In this document: piece after piece, positions 42,705 to 55,755 of the stretch
Numbering within the stretch: the first letter of the stretch is position 1
Layout of the letters: each line of letters opens with the position of its first letter
DNA from: Lonicera japonica
Taxonomy: Eukaryota > Streptophyta > Magnoliopsida > Dipsacales > Caprifoliaceae
Length of the DNA stretch: 64,000 nt
Direction of reading: 5' to 3'
NCBI GenBank assembly: GCA_021464415.1
Contig: CM038469.1
Coordinates: 26,715,736-26,779,735 of the forward strand
Translations under genes and position numbers: made by a program
The notes under the pieces: model-generated
Databases searched by the model: none
What the model was told of the DNA's origin: nothing
What the model saw: only the letters and a program-made list of their open reading frames with translations

Positions 42705-44194
42705 TCTATATTTCAAGGGCTTTTCTTCAAACAACAAATTGGGCCATCAAAAATTCCAAAATCTTCATCATCCGGACGTTACCCTCTTTTATCAAATCCA
42801 GTTTAATCCCTCCTTTTCATTCCAATTCATCCCCTTCTCTCTCTCTCTCAGGTCAAATATTAATTCTTTTTTTCCCCCCAATTTTTCCCCTCCTTTCTCT
42901 CTCTACTCTCTGATTTCTTCTTCTACTGTTTACTTCCAATTTTTCTCTTCTTCGATCCATATTTTTTTCTCTCTCTACACATTTTTATTTATAATTTATA
43001 TAATATATACACAGGGAGTGAGTTGAATTAGGTACCGTATATTTAAGTCTTCAAAATACACTTTACTGTTTTTATCTTTTACTTTATTGTTTGCAAGAGC
43101 CTCTAAGGATTTCTGGCGCTGCCATCCCTAGAAGTTATCTACATAATAAAGGGCAAGGGCTTTTGAATCTTAAAAATGTATAAGTAATAAGATGGGATGG
43201 TTAAGATTGCAAGATGCTTTTTAGAAGGTAGATAGTGCCAATGGCACGGGTTAAGACTAATGTGTGTATATATATAGAGAGAGAAATGTTTACAAGTGAG
43301 AGTGTGCATGCCGATTAGGGTTTTGAAATAGTAGAATTAGTCACCGGGTCTGTGCAGAGAGAAGGTGAAGGTCGACTGCTGGATCCAGTTGTGCAACAGA
43401 GTAAGGACAGGGTCTCTGGAAAAGGGTCGTGGCCAGTGCTGATCTAGGGCACAAAGTGAGAGAGAGGCTTTGTCACCTGGCTCGCTTCTAAATGAATATG
43501 CGTGTTTGAGGAAAGACTTCACGAGACTGCAGCAGCAAGCACAGTTATCTTGCAATGGGCAGTTTTTTATAAGTAGTTTTAGGAAGTGTTCCTGTAAATT
43601 CAATTTCTGGTGGAGGACTTCCTTGTAGAAGCCCATACACCATTACTCTGTGCTTTCATTACATCCCTTATTTTTGAAATATTTTAGAAGTAAATAATGC
43701 AAGTCAGTTTTAACAAGACATGGTTGTTATAACATTGGAAATAATATGCGATATTAAGGTACTTTGTCTGGTCTTTGTCAGTACATATCTTGAACAAGAC
43801 CAATGCTTGAGTTATCTGTTATATGCTCTTATATTGTCAATCTCTCTCTATGCTTTCATAATTGATGAGCTGTAGTTTTGTTTGTTGATGTTGGCTGTTT
43901 TGTACCGAGGGAGGGTTAGGTCACTAAGTCTCTGCGACTCAATTTTAGTTTATAGTGACATATGCATTGTTCTGTATCAAAAAAATATATATATATATAT
44001 TAAATAAAGAAATATATACTGTTAAAAGCAATCAAATAAAGCTCAGGTTGTCTAATGTGAATAAACATGCTAAACCTAAGGTAATTTCATGGAAATAACA
44101 AACTTAATGTATTCCTTGGTTGGTTTCTCAGTCTCTAGAGTTTCTTAAGATGGTAAACATCAGACAGATGTACATAAACCTATTCACATGTGAG
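42183..44194. other. Intergenic sequence with microsatellite and pyrimidine-rich tract
   Basis: An (ATT)n microsatellite lies at about 42672-42704. A CT-rich tract from 42825 to 42990 resembles a plant 5' leader but no gene follows that I can support. A 99-codon minus frame at 43337-43636 has no recognisable family. A (TA)n run lies near 43982-43998. Confidence 0.5.
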
Positions 44195-44479
44195 CAGGGG
44201 CGGAACCAGGAGAGACAGAGCGGGTTAAAGCATAGAGCAAAATTTTGAAAAACCTACTAGCAGTACTAAAAAGAATAAAAAAATTAATATAAGCCCACCC
44301 CTTTGTTAAATTTTAGCCCATCCCTTATCACAGCTCTAATATTATAAGCTCACTAATTTATATAACTCTTTTAAATTTATATAACTCACTATATGGTTAT
44401 ATTTTTAAATAATTTTTTTATAATTTTTTTATCTATTACTATTAGCACACCTCTCGGAAGAATCCTGAGTCCGCCTCTG
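44195..44479. mobile_element. hAT-type MITE
   Basis: Inverted ends CAGGGGCGGAACCAGGA and TCCTGAGTCCGCCTCTG. A perfect 8-bp target duplication CATGTGAG occupies 44187-44194 and 44480-44487, the hAT hallmark. 285 bp, AT-rich interior, non-coding. Confidence 0.92.
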
Positions 44480-44487
44480 CATGTGAG

Positions 44488-45915
44488 TGAAAATTGTTCC
44501 TTTTTAAGGAGCAGAAGTCGATTGCCCATACATTGTTAGTTTCTCTGGAATGAAAAGATGTTTATCCCCATGCATTGACTTTCCACAACTTTTGTTTGGA
44601 TTGGCTGATCACAGGCTTAAAAGTACGGCACTTCCAGTGTAGGTAGACTATCAAACAACTAGGTAGTGAGAAGCAAGACTTCAATCAAAGCATCTGAAAA
44701 TAAGACAAAAGGTGGGGACCTTTTGTGGATAGTGGATAAAAATAAACGTAATTTCATTGCCACAATACAGGTCAACTCTCCAACTGCAGTAAGTCAGCTC
44801 ACTCGGCCAATTCTTTCCTTTCTCATGAATGTAACACTACTAGCAGGTAGCAGCAAATCAAGATGTTTCAGTAGTCAAGTAAATACATGCCACCCACATG
44901 ACCGCCCTTCTCCCTCAAATAATTCACTTGCCAAGGTAGTTCTGGCAATTGAAATTCAGTTTGAAAAGCTTATTAATAGGAGTATTTACATAACAGGAGT
45001 TTTATGTGCATATGACTGAGTCACGTGACCCAATTGCTTCAGATGATCTAGATGATACCATGAACAACACTTTTATGGGGAGTTATTTGTCTTGCCTGTG
45101 TTGACACGCAACCAGGGGTGGTTGGATGTGGTTGGGAATTACCCTCTAGTTTTAAAAAATTGGTGGTGGGGAGCTGCACTAGCACCATGTTAGCTGAAGC
45201 TATAAAGAAATTCGGCATGCCAGCCTATACCAAGTAAAGAGGAATTGTGGCTTGTTTGATCCAAGCGAAAGGTCAAGATGCAATATCAGTTTATATTCCA
45301 TGTATTGGTGAGCTTAAACAGGCCATGTCAATTACATTCTTGTTTTGCTTGTTTAGCCTTACCACTCAGGCACAGAATTCCCTCATTCTTCCGACTTTGA
45401 GACAAACACCAGCATTTTTTTAACATTTAGCCTCAGATTTCCCTGTTTGAGTTGTATTACTCATCAGATGGAACAAATATTCCTCCTAAATGGTAATATT
45501 ATAACTTACAACATTGACAAGGTAGTTCTGGCCATTGAAACTGAGTTTGAGTAGTATTACTCATTACATGGAACACAAGTTCACATAAAACCTATCTAAC
45601 TATTAAGTTCACAAAAAACCTAACGGGACAGAGATAACATTATTCATATAAAATAAAATACATCATTTACACCGACTAATTAATCCAACTATTAAGTCCA
45701 CATAAAACCTAAAATGACAGGAGGGAGACTGAACAAATCACATTTTTTTACAAAACAATATGGAAATGAATGTGTATGCATATATAAAGTCATAAAAATA
45801 CATTAAATTTTAAAAACCTAAACAATATTTAAGGCAACTTAACTTTAAATAGGTATTATCCTTGAGATGAACAGGAGAAAAAAAAACAGAATCAATGAGT
45901 AAGTGAGAAACTCAC
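44488..45915. other. Intergenic, no gene supported
   Basis: An open plus frame of 117 codons at 44666-45019 shows no family resemblance. A motif AAGGTAGTTCTGGC.ATTGAAA occurs at both 44935 and 45520, followed by weakly similar sequence. Confidence 0.4.
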
Positions 45916-46457
45916 CAGTGTCAACCTGCTGATAGAATTCCTCAACATCTGAAACAAACAAAAAAAAATTAAAAATTAAATTTACAAAGCCTCAACTCAA
46001 TTTGATAGCTCAACAGAACAAAACATACAAAATAGGCAATAAAAAAAATTAAATTAAGAAATAATAAACATTTAAATTTACATAGCCTCAACTTAATTTG
46101 ATAGCTCAAATTGAATAAAGCATACAAATAGAGCCAATAAGAGAAACAAAGTGAAGAATTAACAAACATTTTTACCGGTGCTTATGGATTTAGTCATGCC
46201 AAATCTTCGATTCCTCAAATCTCTAGAAACATCTTTGACGGTTTGAGGATTGTACTGCATCAGTCCAGCAATCTGCATATATATATAGCCAGTAGCAAAG
46301 CCAGGAATCGGACTAATGAGGGCGAAATTTGGTTGAAATCCAAAACACACTAAATTATATTTAAAACCTCAAAAATTTAACAAAAACATAATAGTATTAA
46401 TAATAATAGTTCATGCAATTGAAATAGTAAATGCAAATAATTACGATAAATTACCAT
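45916..46457 (-). CDS. Possible start of a small spliced gene
   Basis: On minus, an ATG at 46455-46457 is followed at once by a GTAAT donor. A TATATGCAG acceptor leads to a 97-nt exon (46176-46272) and a GTAAA donor. A TTTCAG acceptor then leads to a 33-nt exon (45916-45948) with a GTGAGT donor. The phases fit: the joined peptide would begin MIAGLMQYNPQTVKDVSR and later read DVEEFYQQVDT. It is polar and not low-complexity, but I do not recognise it. The third exon ends in an open frame and no further exon was found. A hAT-like MITE overlaps the first intron and the ATG, which weakens the case. Confidence 0.3.
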
Positions 46458-46736
46458 GGAGAAGAAGCTGCTGAGAGATTATGAAGAGTGACAGAGAGAT
46501 AAAGAAGCAGCTGCGCGGTGGGGGCTTTAATTTGTGAAATTTAGAGTTTTCAAATTGTTCTTAAATTTTTGCCCTTTACAGTTTGGCACCTTCTAGTTTA
46601 TTTTTATGCACAAAAGTGCTTATATATATATATATATATATTTTTTTTTTCCCAAAAAAGATCCCATATCTAATAAAAAAAATTTAAATCCAACAAGGGA
46701 TATGTGTCCCCTCGCCCCTGTGTGGCTTCACCCCTG
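46290..46736. mobile_element. Probable hAT-like MITE
   Basis: Left end CAGTAGCAAAGCCAGG and right end GTGTGGCTTCACCCCTG are imperfectly inverted (CAG....AAGCCA). Flanks TATATAGC (46282-46289) and TATATAGA (46737-46744) would be an 8-bp duplication with one change. A (TA)n run lies at about 46620-46640. Confidence 0.5.
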
Positions 46737-48384
46737 TATATAGATCAAGATATATGTATATATATATGTAGACAGAAGGAAATACGGATCAAATAAGAGA
46801 AAAAATAGAAGAAAATTGTTCAACAGAGAGAGAAGGGAGATGAATAGATTAAAGATCAATGATTATTAAGTAGATTTGATGAAAGAGGGATGAACAGGTC
46901 CAAATGAGATTTCGATTTTGGCGAACTGAAAGCAAAAATTGAAGCCCTAGAAAGGCTGCAAGTAAAATGATTTCACAATGTATGAGTTTCTGTCGTGTTT
47001 AAAATTTAAGAATAAACTGTACAAATAGTTCCTAAACTACGAGGTCTGTTCTATTTTAGGTTCCCTCAATTTTTAAAACAAATTGTTAGTCTGGGCCAAT
47101 TCTAGTCACTTTGGCAGTAAAAGTTGATAGAAAACGATCATATGCACCACACATAATCAATTTTAAAGAGAATTTAATTCAATTATTGAAAAGATTACGT
47201 TAACGTATGCCCATATTATAAAAAAAAACTCCCAAAATGCATTATACATAGTATAAATTATTCTACAAGAATAAAAAAAATGTATTAATTATAACTTTAA
47301 CATGGACACATGTTAACATTTTCCTTATTTACAATTAACATTTTCCTTTATGAGGAAAAAAAATAAATTTTTTTCTTTCTATTTTTAATTTTTATCTTCG
47401 GCTTAATTGGGTTTTGGGCTCATTAAGTTTTGATAATAAAATTTGGCACTTAATAGCCTGTTTTTCTTGGCCTTCGGACCCAAAAATAGATGGAACCTTT
47501 CAGTCAAACGGTCAAACTATTAACCAAGTTATAAATTAACATGTGGAAAATAATAATCATATCATCTTAGTTAAGTTTCTTTGTTGTTTGGGGTCATCCG
47601 AAATTAATTGAGAATTTTATTTGTTTGCTTGTACATAATATATCAATGCATCAAATTGTGTCATATTAAATTCATCTTATTCTTAAAAACAAAAGGTCTA
47701 TAAGTGATAATTTCCTTTAAAATGTCAAATAAGAAATTTTAATGGGTTCACGCCTTACATTATTTTTCTTATTATTGGGGGTATTTACTTTGCAATATAG
47801 ATTTTAAGTTAGGATGTGTGACAACTTTAAAAAAATCAAATTTTAATAATAAATTCTTGTAAAAATATTTGCAAAATAGCAGCTTTAGAAATTAAGAAAA
47901 ACAAAAAACAAACTTTAAACATAGAAAAAATTTGATTGCACAATTCAACGACAGCAAGAGTAATCTTGATGAATTTACTATAATATTAGATGCATTGATT
48001 ATGTATCAAATTAAATAAAATTCTTAATTGGTCAAATACTCGCTCGGGCCTTACAAAACTAATTTTTTTTCAAGCTAGCTTTACAACCCACTATAAAAAC
48101 CAAAAACAACATAAAATCATTATTAGTGTACTTTTGGTAGTTTTCATACAAATGTGACTTGGGTAATGGTTTGACCCTTTGCCTTAAGGTGGTTCCATCC
48201 ATTTGGGGTGCCAAAAGCCAAGAAAAGATATAAGTGGATAGCAATTTTTATTATGAAAAATGGAACATAAAAGATTTAAACTTACAAATAAAATTGCACA
48301 TATATCAACCAACAAATGACAAAGAAAAAAAAAGTTATAAAAATTCAAACAAAATATAAGCATAAGAAAACAAAGGATGCACAC
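46737..48384. other. AT-rich intergenic sequence, no gene seen
   Basis: Only short AT-rich open frames are present; none resembles a known family. Confidence 0.5.
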
Positions 48385-49300
48385 ACTTTTTATTTGGGAT
48401 ATTCAAAATGGTCATTATTTAATACATTCACAAACTTACAATACACAAATTACATAAACTACACAAAATTGAAGAATTCTCATATTTCTTGAACCTTACA
48501 TATCTCTACAGCTCGTCTCTTTGAATTCTCTCATGTTCACGGTTTTCTGTATTTTTTATGTGATAAACTACCATTGAATACCCCAAGCATAATTGGAATA
48601 TATATCTCGATCTCGAAGTTGCTAATGTCAAGATTCTCGATCTACTATTTATGAGTTATATTTGTGTTTGTGCGGGTATATGTTTGTTTAGATATTGCAT
48701 ATAATCCTTCTGTTACTATAAACATCTCTCATTTTTTTATAGATATAAACACAAATTTCATAGACAATAGAAACCCCATTAATGAGATATTCCAACACAC
48801 CAATTTGAAGCATTATTAAGGTTTGATAGATTCCTTCTTATAAAAGATGTTCTATATATACGATTGTTGATTTGGATAATCTATTTAAGAAATAACTATA
48901 GTGCAACTGGTGCATGGACGTCATGTACATTTTACATTTGATTAATATAATATATTAAATTAATGCTAAGTCTCATCTTTCATACTATGTGTTTTTCATT
49001 TGACAAACCTCCATTAAAGGCCTCAAGCATTAAATAATTTCTCAATCTCGATCGAGCTTCTTGACATATAATTTGTTAGTTATGTTTGTATTTGTGTGGA
49101 TGTATATTTCTATAAATATTGTTTATATTACAACTGTTTTTTTGTTTTCATGTTTTTATGTGAATAGACGACCCGACAAATACATTTGCCCGAAATCGAT
49201 GATTTCGTTACATTTAGCATGCCTTTATTGTGGGTGTCAAAAAGTTAATAAACCCCAAATAGAAAGCGTGCTTAGTCCAAATTAGAAATCCGACTATAAC
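48385..49300. repeat. Second cluster of the dispersed AT-rich repeat family
   Basis: Shares the blocks TTGGGATATTCAAAATGGTC (48401), GAGATATTCCAACACACCA (48784) and a CCCGACAAAT / GATGATTTCGTTACATT block (49172-49215) with the 10.2-12.3 kb cluster, in a different order. Non-coding. Confidence 0.55.
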
Positions 49301-49382
49301 AATGATGCCAGCAGTAACATATATCCACCACAAAGCCAAAAATTAGTTGTAGGTAGATTCCTCAAGTTAGTTTTGTTACCAA

Positions 49383-49680
49383 TCCGGCAGTACATTATCT
49401 ATTACTGGGGCCAGTAATCCAGATTACTATCTCCACTAACATAGATTACTGGCCCTGCAGTAATCCTGATTACTGAGACCAGTAACTTGGATTAGTGGCC
49501 CCAATAAGTTAGATTATTGGCCCTAGTATAATGGATTATTGACCCCAATAATCCATTACTGTACCAACAACTTGGATTACTAGCTCCAATAATCTAAATT
49601 ACTCGACCCAGTAATCCAAATTACTAGATCCAATAACTTGGATTATTAACCCAGTAATCCTGATTACTGGGACCAGTGAT
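49383..49680. repeat. Degenerate palindromic short tandem repeats
   Basis: About 12 copies of a roughly 25-bp unit built on CCAGTAATCCAGATTACTGG, which is itself nearly palindromic. Units diverge strongly (for example CCAATAAGTTAGATTATTGG). No coding function. Confidence 0.8.
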
Positions 49681-50402
49681 GGAAAGACAAATTTGGGGGA
49701 TCGTATTGCCTAGATTGATTTTAGGATTTTTATCAAAAACAATTTGAAATTTGATAAGCGAAATTAAAACTCTAGATTTACTCAATTTTACTGTCGAAAT
49801 TTGTGTTGTGTTGTTTATCAATTATATCAATCAAGCACACAAAAATCAATCACACAACACCAGAAATTTACAAGGTATCTCTACTTGCGTAGGACTAATT
49901 CTCGGGACTAACTGACAGTGTTTCACTATGATCAAAATGAAATTACAGACTCGATTGACTTACAAAAATTGCTTTCCCACAATTTACGCAACAGTCCCGT
50001 CAATCTCTTGAACGTAGAATCCAACCGTAGCTGACTTGGCGTAGCTCTTCCCGCTCTTCCAGCTTGCCCGTCGCCTCCTTCCACGCACTTGATCACAATC
50101 CTTCACCACCGCCTACAATCTCCTTTATCGTGCGTTAGCCACTTCGCTCACCCCATCTCTAATCGCAACCAAAGACACTCCCGCAGGACTGTGAACGGTT
50201 GAAACCCTAGTTCTTAAAATTAAAGAACAATAGAATCTCTTATGGCATGTAAATAAAATCTAGATGGTGTTTCAAAACTCTCAAAAATTGATTCTAGCGT
50301 TTGGATATTTTCTCTCTCAAAAAGTCCTTTAGAATCATGTCTTTTTGACCCAAACCAATGGTTATATTTATAGGAAAAATATAAAGACAAAGTCTTTTTT
50401 AG
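49681..50402. other. Intergenic, no gene supported
   Basis: GC content rises around 49990-50180, but no open frame with family resemblance is seen. Its last eight bases TTTTTTAG are the left target duplication of the next element. Confidence 0.5.
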
Positions 50403-50876
50403 TAGGGCTGGGATAATAAACCGGAAAACCGAAAACCGAACCGAAAAAACCGAAAAAAAACCGGTTCGGTTCGGTTCTTATTATTAAAGTGGACTTTTTT
50501 ACCGGTTCGGTTCCTAATTGTTATTAACGGTTCGGTTCTCGGTTCCTTGGTCAATTTAATTAAAGGAACCGTTAGGAACCGTTCTAAGGGTTTTAAACCG
50601 GTTTTTTAGCAATTTTAAGGGTTTTAACAGTTCTAACGGTTCTAACGGTTCCCCGAAGAACCGTTAGCACCGTTTTTGGCCGGTTCCTACGATTATTAAC
50701 GGTTCTAACGGTTCTAACGGTTCCAACGGTTCCCCGAAGAACCGAACCGTTAGAACCGGTTCGGTTCCACTTTCGGTTCTTGAAAAAAAAAGCTAAAAAC
50801 CGAACCGTTTTTAATTTTTGGTTCTCGGTTCCGGTTCTTATCATTTAGGACAAGAACCGAACCGGTCCCAGCCCTA
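50403..50876. mobile_element. hAT-type MITE filled with CCGAACC/GGTTCGG repeats
   Basis: Perfect 11-bp inverted ends TAGGGCTGGGA and TCCCAGCCCTA. A perfect 8-bp target duplication TTTTTTAG lies at 50395-50402 and 50877-50884. The 474-bp interior is dominated by CCGAACCG, AACGGTTC and GGTTCTAACGGTTC blocks in both orientations. Long open frames within it are low-complexity and not genes. Confidence 0.95.
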
Positions 50877-50884
50877 TTTTTTAG

Positions 50885-51904
50885 AATAGGCTAAAAATAT
50901 TTAAAAAAATTGCGATAAAAATTTATGCTCAGAAAAATACATGCCGGACCGATACGGTTCTAGATAAGTTGGACAGGTCCGAAATAGAGAATTTAATTCC
51001 GTGGGACAAATTGGCGCCGGACTGGTCCAAAGTTTTATAACTTGCACCAGTCCGTTCATAAAAAAATGCATTCCTCCTTTAATTGCATGACACGTGTGAT
51101 TGGTTTGAAAAATAGTCAAAAGGAGAGTACTCCTTTACACGTGTATGGCTAAGGATAAAAGGAAAAGTGCCTTTGACTTTTCAAAGATTCTTTTTTGCTT
51201 TTAATTTCCTAAACCAACGTTTTCTTTTTCCTTTAACTAGAAATTAAGTAAAAGGTTTTTTTATATATTAGATTTTATTAAAAATTTAGTGGATAATATT
51301 TTTTTGAATGAAGGGTTTATTTTGCATTAGTGATTAGTATAAAAGGCTTATTTTGTTTTATATTTTAAATGAAGGTATTTAAATAAATTTAAATACTATT
51401 TAATTAATAAAAAACATGTTATGTATTACATAAATTACCCCCTTGCTATTTTTATGAAGTCCCAATCATACCCTTCTAGGTTTGAAACGTATTTATATTC
51501 ACTCGTGCGAAAATTGTGAGCCACGAAGCCTGCAATCATGATTCTGAGCGTGAATCGTGATTACTGCGTGGATCTAGGTTTTCAATCGCAATTGTATCAA
51601 GCTCTAATCGTTCTATCTAGCTCGTTCTTGAGTGATTCAATGAATTTCGAAGGTTTTTCAAGGTAATAATTTGTAGCTTTTTGATGTTTTTCTTTGTTTT
51701 AGCATATTTTAGATAGGATTGATTTTCGTTTTACTGTTAATGATGTTCATTGGATTGATTTTCGTTCAATGTTATATTTGATTGTTGTTGTGAAAGTTAA
51801 TAGGTTTTTCTATGATTTTTGTAAGAGCTGCAAAGTTCAGTTTAGTATTAGTTATCTTCATTATTAGGTTGAATTCATTCAATGATATCTATGATTAATT
51901 ATTG
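50885..51904. other. Intergenic and probable left flank or leader of the Mutator-like element
   Basis: Mostly AT-rich. From about 51480 the composition changes to a leader-like sequence (AGCTCTAATCGTTCTATC ... ATGAATTTCGAAGG) that may be the 5' part of the transposase transcript. No target duplication or terminal repeat found. Confidence 0.4.
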
Positions 51905-52225
51905 TTGTGAAAGTATGGACTGCAAAGTTGATATTGCAGTGAAACAGAGAAACTTTGCAGAGAAAATTGTACTGCAATATGAACTTTGCACTAAAATTAT
52001 GGACTGTGATATGAACTTTGCACCAAAAATATGGACTGCAAAGTTCATATTGCAGTGAATTATGGACAGCAATATGAACTTTGCACCAAAAATATGAACT
52101 GCAAAGTTCATATTGCAGTGAATTATGGACTGCAAAGTTCACTTTGCAGTGAAATATGGATTGCAGTATGAACTTTGTACCAAAATTTTGGATTGGAAAG
52201 TTCATATTGTAGTTAGATGAGTAGT
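51905..52225. repeat. Short-repeat array 1 (invertible core), before transposase
   Basis: About 8-9 units of a roughly 30-35-bp frame (ATATGGAC-core-GTGAA or -CCAAAA) in which the 18-bp core is TGCAAAGTTCATATTGCA or its reverse complement. Confidence 0.9.
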
Positions 52226-52254
52226 AGGTATTTTGCAAAATAGAGTTTGATGGG

Positions 52255-54519
52255 ATGTTTATCCGTTCTTATTTTCTTTATATTTTATTGGGATATTTCA
52301 AGTGGGTCATTGCAATGATTTCTTTTAGTGGTAGTTCTTTTGGTGTTCGTATAGGGCTCGATTCTTCACTTTCCGAGCTCAAGGAATGTGTGTCTGAAAA
52401 ATGGTCAGAGATTAATCATTGCTTATTTGAAATGTATGTTATCCGTGATGAGAAAGAGATCGTTGTAAGCACCGATGAAGAGATTAAATGTATGATATGT
52501 TATACTATTATTAAGGGGGAAAATAATGTCAATGTCTTTATGAGATTGGTAGTGTGTTCGAATTCCAATGTCGTGGCTAATGATACTTATAGTGCATCAA
52601 GTGGTTCGGTAACTCGTTCAGACACCTCGGAGGTCCGTCAACCTCTAAAATCAAGTGTTTGGGCAAATGCAATAACCGGTGTTGGACAGAGATTTGAACA
52701 TGGTGCAGAAGACTTTCGTTTAAAGTTAAGGCAATTTTCAATTGAGAGAGGTTTTGATTACAAGTTTAAAAAGAACGATGCTACAAGAATAACGGTTGTT
52801 TGTAGTAAGGATGAGGAAAGGGGATGTCAATGGAGGATTCATGTTTCACAGAAATTCAATCAACCGAACTTCTTTGTTATTAAAAGGATGGTTAGTGAGC
52901 ATACTTGCGGTATCGGTTATAAGGATTTGAGAAAGCCGCATATGAGTAGCAAGCTTGTGAAAAATGCTATTATGGACTTGGTTAGAGATAGGCCCCTTGT
53001 GAAGCCTTCTAAAATTATTGATGATTTTCGAAGGGACTGCGGAGTTCGATTAAGTTATTATTACGCTTATGCAAGAAGATAGTTAGCTGTGAAAAAAATA
53101 CACCGATGAGTCATTATCATACAACAACCTTGTTTGGTATTTGGAGGCCTTAAAGAAGACAAATCCCGATAGATACACCATACTTGAAGTCAATGAAGAC
53201 ACCAATAAGTTTCAGAGTTTATTTGTCTCATTTGAGGCTCAAATTTTTGGCTTTAAGTTTTGTCGTCCTCTATTATGCTTAGATAGGACATTCTTAAAAG
53301 GAAAGTTCAAGGGATGCATGCTAGAAGCTACAGGAATGAATGGCAATGGAGGTATACTTATCTTTTTTTATCATTCAGTGCAAGCATGATTTTATTATTC
53401 CGTGTTATTATTAGTATGTAAAAGCATTAATTGTGAATTGATAATTATCTTCTTGTTTGTTTGATATTGTTGTAGAAATATTCCCTTTTGCCATGGCTGT
53501 TGTTGATTCGAAGACCGTGCAAAATTGGTGTTGGTTTTTGAACCATTTGAAGGTTATTTTTCCTAGTGACAGAGTTTTCACATTTATATTGGACAAGCAT
53601 TGGGGTTTGGTAAAGTCGATAACTGAAGTTTTTTCAAACTCCTATCATAGCTATTGTATGTGGCATTTGAAGAACAACTTAAGTACTTGTTTCTCGGCGA
53701 AAAGTAAGAAGAAATCGTTCATCTTGTAGTTGTTTGTGGATTTTGCATATGCCTCTACACATCTTGAGTTTCAAAGTGCGTTCACTGATTTGAAATGTGC
53801 TGGTGGAAATGAAATAAAAGATTTTCTACAAAATGCGCCGATAGATCATTGGGCAAATGCCTATTTCCCCGGACAAAGGTATGGAATGATGTGTTCAAAT
53901 ATTGCGAAAAGCTTTAATGGCTGGATTGTGAAAGAACGTAGTCTACCCCTCACCTCGATACTGGATAAAATTCGTTTGAAGTTGATGACCATGATGTCCA
54001 ACCGACGTGAAAGTTCAAGAAATTGGAACATAGTGTTATGCCCCGACATTGAAAATGTTTTGTCTGAAAAGATTAATGCGAGTAAGACGTGAAAAATTAC
54101 GAAGTCAAATGATTTTATTTTTGAGGTTCAAGAGGAAAAAAGTCATAAGGTGGACCTTTACTACCGGCATTGTAGTTGCAATGCTTGGAAGATTGAAGGC
54201 TTTCCTTGCAATCATGCGGTGTTGTCAATTTTGGCCAATGGAAAATGTGTTTATGATTTTTGGGATCCTTGTTTTTTTAGTGTGAATTATTAGAGATCGT
54301 ACTCGCATGCGATATTTCCTATCCCTAATGCTGATAGGCCGAGAGACGTGACAAATGAATTGCATATTTTGCCTCAAGAAGTGAAGAGAACCGTAGGTCG
54401 TCTAAAAAGAAATCGAATTCCAAATACTGGCTCAAAAGCGAGGAAGTTGCGTAAGTGCGAAAGGTGTTAACATCTTGGGTTTCACAACAAAAAGACTTGT
54501 TCGGAAAGTATTCATTAGT
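52255..54519 (+). pseudogene. Mutator-like transposase, spliced, broken
   Basis: First candidate ATG at 52255. The N-terminal part has a MuDR DNA-binding domain (DFRLKLRQFSIERGFDYKF, then CKDEERGCQWRI after shift-free reading, and FVIKRMVSEHTC). A stop (53080-53082) and a frameshift near 53105 separate it from the MULE catalytic domain (LLCLDRTFLKGKFKGCML). A GT-AG intron at 53352-53475 splits the domain in phase 1. Downstream come FILDKHWGLVKSI and CMWHLKNNL, then a SWIM zinc finger CSCNAWKIEGFPCNHAV and a C-terminal zinc-knuckle-like CERC..H....C interrupted by TAA. Further in-frame stops lie at 53727, 54090 and 54292. It is clearly dead. Confidence 0.88.
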
Positions 54520-54727
54520 TTTAATGTATCATGTGAACTAGTTGTTAGGTACACTTTACTTTTGGTATTTCTTTGTATTAATTTGAAGACCTTGAAGAAA
54601 TTGTTTGGTTTTTATTTGGATTTCTTTGAAGTTTTGATGATGGGATATATTTGTTTCTTAGACATATATGAAATGAATGGTAAGATTTAACTGTTCTTAT
54701 CTGGATATGTTAATCTTAAATGTAGAT

Positions 54728-55440
54728 AAAATGAATTGCAATGTTTACTTTGCACCAAAAATATGTACTGTAATATAAACTTTGCAGTGAAATATGGAAT
54801 GCAATATGAAGTTTGCAGTGAAATATGGACTGTAAAGTTCATATTGCAGTAAAACAGAAAAACTTTTGTTGTGGAATATGGACTGCAATATGAATTTTGC
54901 AGTGAAATATGAAGTGCAATATGAATTTTGCAGTCAAATATGGACTGCAATATGAACTTTGCACTGAAATATGGACTACAAAATTCACATTGCAGTGAAT
55001 TTTGCACTGCAAACTTCACATTGCAATGAAATTTGCACTTAAAAATTCCTGTTGGAGTAAAAAGGTGGATTGCAAAGTTCACATTACACTAAAATATGGA
55101 CTGCAAAATGAACTTTGCACAAAAATTCTGGACTGTATAGTTCATATTGCAGCCAAGCAGAGAAACTTTTCAGTGAAATATGGACTATAAAATTCATATT
55201 GCAATGAAAATATGGACTGCAATATGAACTTTGTAGTCAAATATGGACTGCAAAGTTCATATTGCAGTGAGATAGAGAAACTTTTCAGTGAAATATGGAC
55301 TGCAATATGGACTTTGCAGTTAAATATGGACTGCAAAGTTCATATTGCAGTAAAACTTGAACTTTGCACCAAAAATATGGATTGCAAAGTTCATATTGCA
55401 GTGAAAATATAGACTGCAATATGAACTTTGCAGCAAAAAA
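54728..55440. repeat. Short-repeat array 2, after transposase
   Basis: About 20 units of the same repeat as array 1, with cores in both orientations, longest array in the window. Confidence 0.92.
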
Positions 55441-55755
55441 AAGAATAGTTCAAACCTTCTTTTTTCATAATCTGTGTTTTCCATAGCAGTGCATATTTGA
55501 ATTTGCACAAAACAATTCCAATACAAAAGGTAAATGGCAACACACATGAACATAAAAAAAAGGATTCAGTAAAATGCGATACTATTATACATTCAAAATC
55601 TGTAACAAAGTATTTTTGGCTATGACTACATATTACTTACAATTTCAGCATGGCTACATATTACTTACAATTTCATTTGTACAAAAGTAAACATTGAGAT
55701 TTAGACTAATATGTAACAAATATCTAAAGTTTTATAAACAAAAAATATGATGTTT

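Noticed and set aside
43337..43636. 99-codon minus frame with Cys-rich segment
   Set aside because: No recognised family, no splice context, surrounded by non-coding sequence.
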